DNA of 60,037 nucleotides from a virus, in IMG/VR virus record IMGVR_UViG_3300023178_004792, positions 1 through 60,037 of that record. The stretch is one strand, 5' to 3'. The notes beneath the pieces were generated by a model. It searched no databases, was not told the origin of the DNA, and saw only the letters and a list, made by a program, of their open reading frames with translations. Of the stretch, positions 56,702 to 60,037 are shown one piece after another. Made by a program: the position numbers and the translations under genes. How positions within the stretch are numbered: position 1 is the first letter of the stretch; the number at the start of each line of letters is the position of its first letter.

Positions 56702-57711
56702 TATGCCCTTTCTAGGTCACAGGTCACGCAGTGGGGTCCACCGCCCAGTGTCCTTGATTGTGTGAGCGGAACTTCTATACAGTTGAATCCCTCCGCCCTC
56801 AGTTGTTTGACCAAATCTTTCTGCACGGGATCTATCATCACGGTCTCCTCGTCTATGCTGAGTATGTTCATGCCGATCCATTTTGATGCGTAAGGAAATT
56901 GTGAAAATGAACCGTCGGCCATGTCATGCAACCATATCTTCCTGTATGATTTAAGGAAGTCTGGCAGTTGGTTTGTGTTTTGTACCCTACTTGCATTTAT
57001 CATGACTAAATCTTTTTTCAGTGACGTCAGCGTTGAATCGATGTGTGAATGTGTGTAAACCTTGTCCCACACTATTACTTCGAACTCGTTGCCAACTACT
57101 TTTTGTAACCACTTGGCTCCTATGTAATTTGACGTGCTGGTCTTCATGTACAGCAGTTTGTCATTGAATTTCAAAACATTGGCGGCGTCAAAGATAGGAT
57201 ATCTCTCTGTTAGTTTTATCTTGTTCAGGCCCATCACGCACTCCGCCGGTTCCATCCTTGCTCGTGGTGCCGCGATCCATCTGCATCCGTCCCGCATGGC
57301 CTCCTGCTTTATCACATCATAGGCATCAAACTCCCTATACCTACTCACGAAAGGTGTTGGACATTCTATGGCCATGTTGCCCACAGTGAGTATGAGATCC
57401 CTCGGAGAGTAGGAGTGCATACCTGAGGTCATATGTTCGTAGTGAGTCACTGTCCTTTTGTAGTCGAGGATTTCTGGACGGAAAACTTTTACGTCATTGT
57501 CTTCCAGGAGATCCTTCATTCGCAGTAGGTCGTCGTTGGCCTCCTTAATGACCGATCCCGATATCGGTCCCTTGGAAATTTTGCCTGGGTGCGTGTTCAA
57601 GTCTGCCAGGCGGTCAAAGAAGATGTCTCCTGTGGGCCAGTTGGCTCCATGTGGCCTGCCCAGTATCACAGACTTCAATCTGTCGTATTCGTTGCGTGTG
57701 GAAATTTTCAT
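56701..57711 (-). CDS. Amidinotransferase-family protein (glycine amidinotransferase-like)
   Basis: I use the start at 57711 (MKISTRNEYD), 5 bases after a TAAATA box. The 336-residue protein has SYSPRDLILTVGN, FDAANVLKFND, THSHIDSTLTSL (H223 likely catalytic) and GGGPHCVTCDL with the nucleophile Cys at 328, matching arginine:X amidinotransferases. It would move an amidino group from arginine to an amine, or act as a related deiminase. It is coupled to the nucleotide-sugar dehydrogenase, so an amino-sugar acceptor is possible. Confidence 0.82.
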   Translation of the reverse strand: MKISTRNEYDRLKSVILGRPHGANWPTGDIFFDRLADLNTHPGKISKGPISGSVIKEANDDLLRMKDLLEDNDVKVFRPEILDYKRTVTHYEHMTSGMHSYSPRDLILTVGNMAIECPTPFVSRYREFDAYDVIKQEAMRDGCRWIAAPRARMEPAECVMGLNKIKLTERYPIFDAANVLKFNDKLLYMKTSTSNYIGAKWLQKVVGNEFEVIVWDKVYTHSHIDSTLTSLKKDLVMINASRVQNTNQLPDFLKSYRKIWLHDMADGSFSQFPYASKWIGMNILSIDEETVMIDPVQKDLVKQLRAEGFNCIEVPLTQSRTLGGGPHCVTCDLERA

Positions 57712-57793
57712 GCTGGTATTTAATATAACACAAGTTGGTGCTACAAGCAAGATTTTATTGCCACCTAAGACAACCACAGGTAATTACCAGTGT

Positions 57794-58393
57794 ATGAAGA
57801 CCATAGGATTCTTTGGAGACAGTTTCTGCGCCAGGAACCAGCCCGAGAGCTGGTGCAACATCCTGCAGGAGAAGTTGGGTTGTGCGAGGCCACGCTGGTT
57901 TGGTCAACCGGGTCGTAGCATATGGTCCACCTTCATGCACTTCAATCATCTCATCAAGATGGATCGCGTGCCGGACGTCAGCGTGTTCTGTTGGACCGAA
58001 CCCTACAGGCTTTACCATCCCAGTTTGATACTGAGCGCCAACACCCAACCCATGGAGGGTGTGGACCCAAAGGTGTACGAGGCACTGGACGACTACTGGA
58101 AGTACCTACACAGTTATGACAAGGATGAGATGAGTTACGAGTACTCAATACGGCATTATGACGAGCATGTTCTATCCAAGGTCCGGGGCGAGGTTATACA
58201 GATGTGGAGTTTCAGGCCATTCGAGACAGCGGGCAAGGACGCAGGAATCAAACTAACCACTGGCACGTTCATAGACGAGAGCATTTTTGCATTCAGTGGT
58301 GGTAAAGACAGTTGGGGCCGTGGCACGATAAATCACATGACCGCAGAACAGAATCAACAGTGGGCCGACAAAGTTTATTTACAGATTCGCTAA
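57794..58393 (+). CDS. SGNH/GDSL-type hydrolase-like protein
   Basis: Start MKTIGFFGDSFCAR at 57794; GDS holds the nucleophile Ser, and GTINHMTAEQN near the C-terminus provides the catalytic His block. At 199 residues it is typical in size. It may remove acetyl groups from a surface glycan. TAATTA lies 7 bases upstream of the ATG. Confidence 0.75.
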   Translation: MKTIGFFGDSFCARNQPESWCNILQEKLGCARPRWFGQPGRSIWSTFMHFNHLIKMDRVPDVSVFCWTEPYRLYHPSLILSANTQPMEGVDPKVYEALDDYWKYLHSYDKDEMSYEYSIRHYDEHVLSKVRGEVIQMWSFRPFETAGKDAGIKLTTGTFIDESIFAFSGGKDSWGRGTINHMTAEQNQQWADKVYLQIR

Positions 58394-58436
58394 TGGCTCG
58401 CTATTGGCTCGCTATTAGGCCTTTGATTTTTTTAGA

Positions 58437-58673
58437 TTATTTTGAGTAGTCTGGAAGAGGTCCGCCGTACTTCTTGCCCTTGATACGTTTTCCCGACACC
58501 TTCATGGTCTTGCCGCCCACCTTCTCTTTGCGGTTGCCGGTGCGTTTCATTTTGCCCTGTGACTTGCAACTGCTGACCCATGATGCGGGCAGGCTGGACA
58601 TGGGCTTGGAACACACGCCCTTTGGTGCAGGTCCTATGTTTTCGTCTGTGTTGTAAATTTCGTAGATCCTCAT
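58437..58673 (-). CDS. Small basic hypothetical protein (78 aa)
   Basis: Start MRIYEIYNTDENIGPAPKG at 58673, 8 bases after TAAATA. The C-terminal half is Lys/Gly-rich and ends KKYGGPLPDYSK. No function known to me. It faces the opposing SGNH gene end to end. Confidence 0.66.
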   Translation of the reverse strand: MRIYEIYNTDENIGPAPKGVCSKPMSSLPASWVSSCKSQGKMKRTGNRKEKVGGKTMKVSGKRIKGKKYGGPLPDYSK

Positions 58674-58831
58674 TGTGCTTGTATTTAACACATCTATTGG
58701 GGTCGAGTTGATCTAGTGCAAGACAACGCAGGCGATCTGTAGTGCGTTTAGGTCTTAAGTGTAGGCGTATAAGGTTTAACATCAGTTGCTGTAAGGTTAG
58801 TTGTAAGGTGTAAGGTACAATAAATATCAGT

Positions 58832-59338
58832 ATGAAGATAGCAGAATTGGTAATAGCACCAAAAGAATCTAAAGATACTACATCTTGTGGCACAACATCT
58901 AGTGCCATCAAAGGAGGCCAGACACAAGATATAGTATCACAAAATATCGTGCCAGAAATGGTGAATGGTGAAATTGAATCACACCCAGACCATTCCGCCA
59001 TTGCGGAAGGCGTCAGCCAAATCTTCAGACGAAAGAAGGGCGGTGCTCCTCAGAAAGGGTTCAGATGTAGTTCCGGACCTAGGAAAGGTCGTATCGTAGC
59101 CAAACCCAGCACCTGTTTCCAGAAATTGGATCCGGTCAAGGGTAGTAAGATCAAAAGGAAAAGAAAACAGAAGGCCGCGATAGCAGGCAAGAAACTGGCC
59201 CAGACCAAGAGATCAGGTGCGGGTTCGTTGAGGTTGAAGGGTGCTCAGATCAAGAGAACCAGCCAAAAAGGACCAAGTTTCAAGGGCAAGTTGAAAGGCA
59301 AGGCTCCTGTGAAATCAAAAATAGTCCGTCCGAAATAA
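58832..59338 (+). CDS. Basic phage protein with CSSGPRKGRIVAKPSTC motif (168 aa)
   Basis: The N-terminal 60 residues are polar; the middle holds FRRKKGGAPQKGFRC, then SSGPRKGRIVAKPSTCF, a block I associate with T4-like marine phage proteins. The C-terminal 70 residues are strongly Lys/Arg-rich (KIKRKRKQKAAIAGKK). It may bind nucleic acid or be packaged in the head. TAAATA lies 5 bases before the ATG. Confidence 0.68.
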   Translation: MKIAELVIAPKESKDTTSCGTTSSAIKGGQTQDIVSQNIVPEMVNGEIESHPDHSAIAEGVSQIFRRKKGGAPQKGFRCSSGPRKGRIVAKPSTCFQKLDPVKGSKIKRKRKQKAAIAGKKLAQTKRSGAGSLRLKGAQIKRTSQKGPSFKGKLKGKAPVKSKIVRPK

Positions 59339-59358
59339 GAACAGTTTGGAAATTTTGG

Positions 59359-59589
59359 TTAGTCGTCTAGTTTGATGCCATCATCCTCCAAGGCCTTGGC
59401 TACCACGTCTCTCGGACTATATGTCCATACCGTGAAGCCAGCGGAGTTCATCTCGTCCTGGTCCACCACTGCCGTTATGCCCGATGCCTTGAGGCTAGAA
59501 TGGATGCTGGGTACGATGCTCCTGTCCATGTCTAGATCCCAGTCACCTATGTCGGCAACCTGGAAATGATGTTTATGAGTTTCTGTCAT
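59359..59589 (-). CDS. Small hypothetical protein (76 aa)
   Basis: A His/Asp-rich N-terminus (TETHKHHFQVADIGDWDLDM) and a short alpha/beta body (VDQDEMNSAGFTVWTYSP). No family recognised. Its start shares ATGA with the stop of the upstream gene. Confidence 0.62.
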   Translation of the reverse strand: MTETHKHHFQVADIGDWDLDMDRSIVPSIHSSLKASGITAVVDQDEMNSAGFTVWTYSPRDVVAKALEDDGIKLDD

Positions 59590-59798
59590 TTCAGTCCTCC
59601 CAATTTGTAGATTGAATCTTTTGTTAATGTGTGAATCTCCTCATAGAAAGAAGGTCCCCACTCCTCGTTTTTTGTCTTCTGCTCTATCTTGCCAGCGGTA
59701 ATGATGCCCTTGTAGATCACTGAAGCAGGATCTGGACTTGTCTGGTCTCCACCACCTGCCACTGTAAGAAATATTCCAAATATAGTTTCTAATATCAT
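59586..59798 (-). CDS. Small hypothetical protein with hydrophobic N-terminus (70 aa)
   Basis: Starts MILETIFGIFLTVAGGG, a possible membrane anchor or signal, then a polar tail (NEEWGPSFYEEIHTLTKDS). No family recognised. It is ATGA-coupled on both sides. Confidence 0.6.
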   Translation of the reverse strand: MILETIFGIFLTVAGGGDQTSPDPASVIYKGIITAGKIEQKTKNEEWGPSFYEEIHTLTKDSIYKLGGLK

Positions 59799-60037
59799 CT
59801 GAACTTACTCTCCAAATGTAATAGGTGCTCACGGCACCAGTCTTCGATCTCTTCCTTGGCTGGTATGATCTCGGCCTCCCTGTACCCGTATCCAAGGCAC
59901 ACATCATGGAATCTCTTGCCAAATGTTTTAGGTGACATCAGGGCGTCATCTCCCCATTGTGTCATGCCCTCCAGGTAGTCACCCTTGATATAAGTCTCAG
60001 TCATCTCCTCGAAGATGTCTTCAATTGATTTTGTTTT
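59795..60037 (-). CDS. Hypothetical protein, start uncertain at the right edge
   Basis: An ATG at 60004 (MTETYIKGDYLEGM) gives 69 residues, but the same frame stays open to the window edge (KTKSIEDIFEE before that Met), so the protein may be longer and cut off. The alternative is an upstream gene whose TGA overlaps this ATG as ATGA, the pattern of the next two genes. Contains DALMSPKTFGKRFHDVC. No family recognised. Confidence 0.55.
   Translation of the reverse strand, partial: KTKSIEDIFEEMTETYIKGDYLEGMTQWGDDALMSPKTFGKRFHDVCLGYGYREAEIIPAKEEIEDWCREHLLHLESKFR

Noticed and set aside
1-60037. tRNA genes, CRISPR arrays, insertion sequences
   Set aside because: The only T-arm-like sequence seen was the tmRNA; no regularly spaced repeats or transposase genes were recognised.

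Overview
The window reads as part of a large tailed marine phage, probably a T4-like myovirus of an alphaproteobacterium such as SAR11. Virion genes are present: a PAAR spike tip, a pectate-lyase-type tailspike, and a run of small SD-led virion-like proteins. A phage nucleotide toolkit is present too (class Ia ribonucleotide reductase NrdA/NrdB, ThyX, a RecB-like nuclease). Genes are packed tightly, mostly on the minus strand, with many ATGA or TAATG stop/start overlaps. The alphaproteobacterial host is inferred from a circularly permuted two-piece tmRNA and from alphaproteobacterial-looking accessory genes (DUF1178, AlgH, FdxA, LPP20-like lipoprotein). I could not run homology searches, so host and phage assignments are inference.

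Layout. 1-3287: the start of a giant FecR/coiled-coil/cadherin-like/RTX surface protein that runs off the left edge. 3.4-9.1 kb: metabolic and surface genes (metalloprotease-like, AlgH, KdsA, a PD-(D/E)XK protein, nucleotide-sugar dehydrogenase, PstS behind a PHO-box-like site, ThyX). 9.1-10.9 kb: a TonB-dependent BtuB-like receptor under a cobalamin riboswitch. 10.9-12.9 kb: a redox and Fe-S operon (rubrerythrin, FdxA, SufE, SufT-like). 12.9-15.6 kb: ClpS, glutaredoxin, a cluster-less radical SAM relative and a PLP-fold protein. 15.7-21 kb: Hsp20, bS21, ClpX and a large membrane coiled-coil protein. 21-28.3 kb: two lipoproteins and secreted proteins, a three-gene radical SAM operon including a B12-domain enzyme, and a Bax-like muramidase. 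28.4-32.6 kb: small genes, a ParB-like protein and the tmRNA. 32.6-48.2 kb: virion, RNR and structural genes mixed with two more radical SAM genes, glutathione peroxidase and a sulfotransferase-like gene. 48.3-60 kb: two tiny cysteine-rich proteins, a glycosyltransferase-like gene, a KxDG nucleotidyltransferase-like protein, another radical SAM enzyme, DUF1178, a cold-shock protein, a second nucleotide-sugar dehydrogenase, an amidinotransferase, an SGNH hydrolase and small genes up to the right edge.

How the genes may work together. Six radical SAM or radical SAM-like genes sit in one window that also carries Fe-S cluster helpers, ferredoxin, glutaredoxin and a B12 uptake receptor, so the phage may supply its own cofactor chain for radical chemistry. 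A second theme is protein quality control: tmRNA, ClpX, ClpS, Hsp20 and bS21. A third is surface chemistry: KdsA, two nucleotide-sugar dehydrogenases, a glycosyltransferase-like gene, a sulfotransferase-like gene, an amidinotransferase and an SGNH hydrolase.

Regulation visible in the sequence falls in two classes. About a dozen host-type promoters (TTGAC[A/T/G], 15-17 bases, TATAAT-like) head the metabolic operons. A T4-late-like box (TAAATA or TAATTA) lies exactly 5, 7 or 8 bases before the start codon of many late or accessory genes, which would make their messages leaderless or nearly so; some virion genes instead have the box followed by a leader with a strong Shine-Dalgarno. No stretch longer than about 300 bases lacks a feature. 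I found no tRNA, CRISPR array, insertion sequence or origin.
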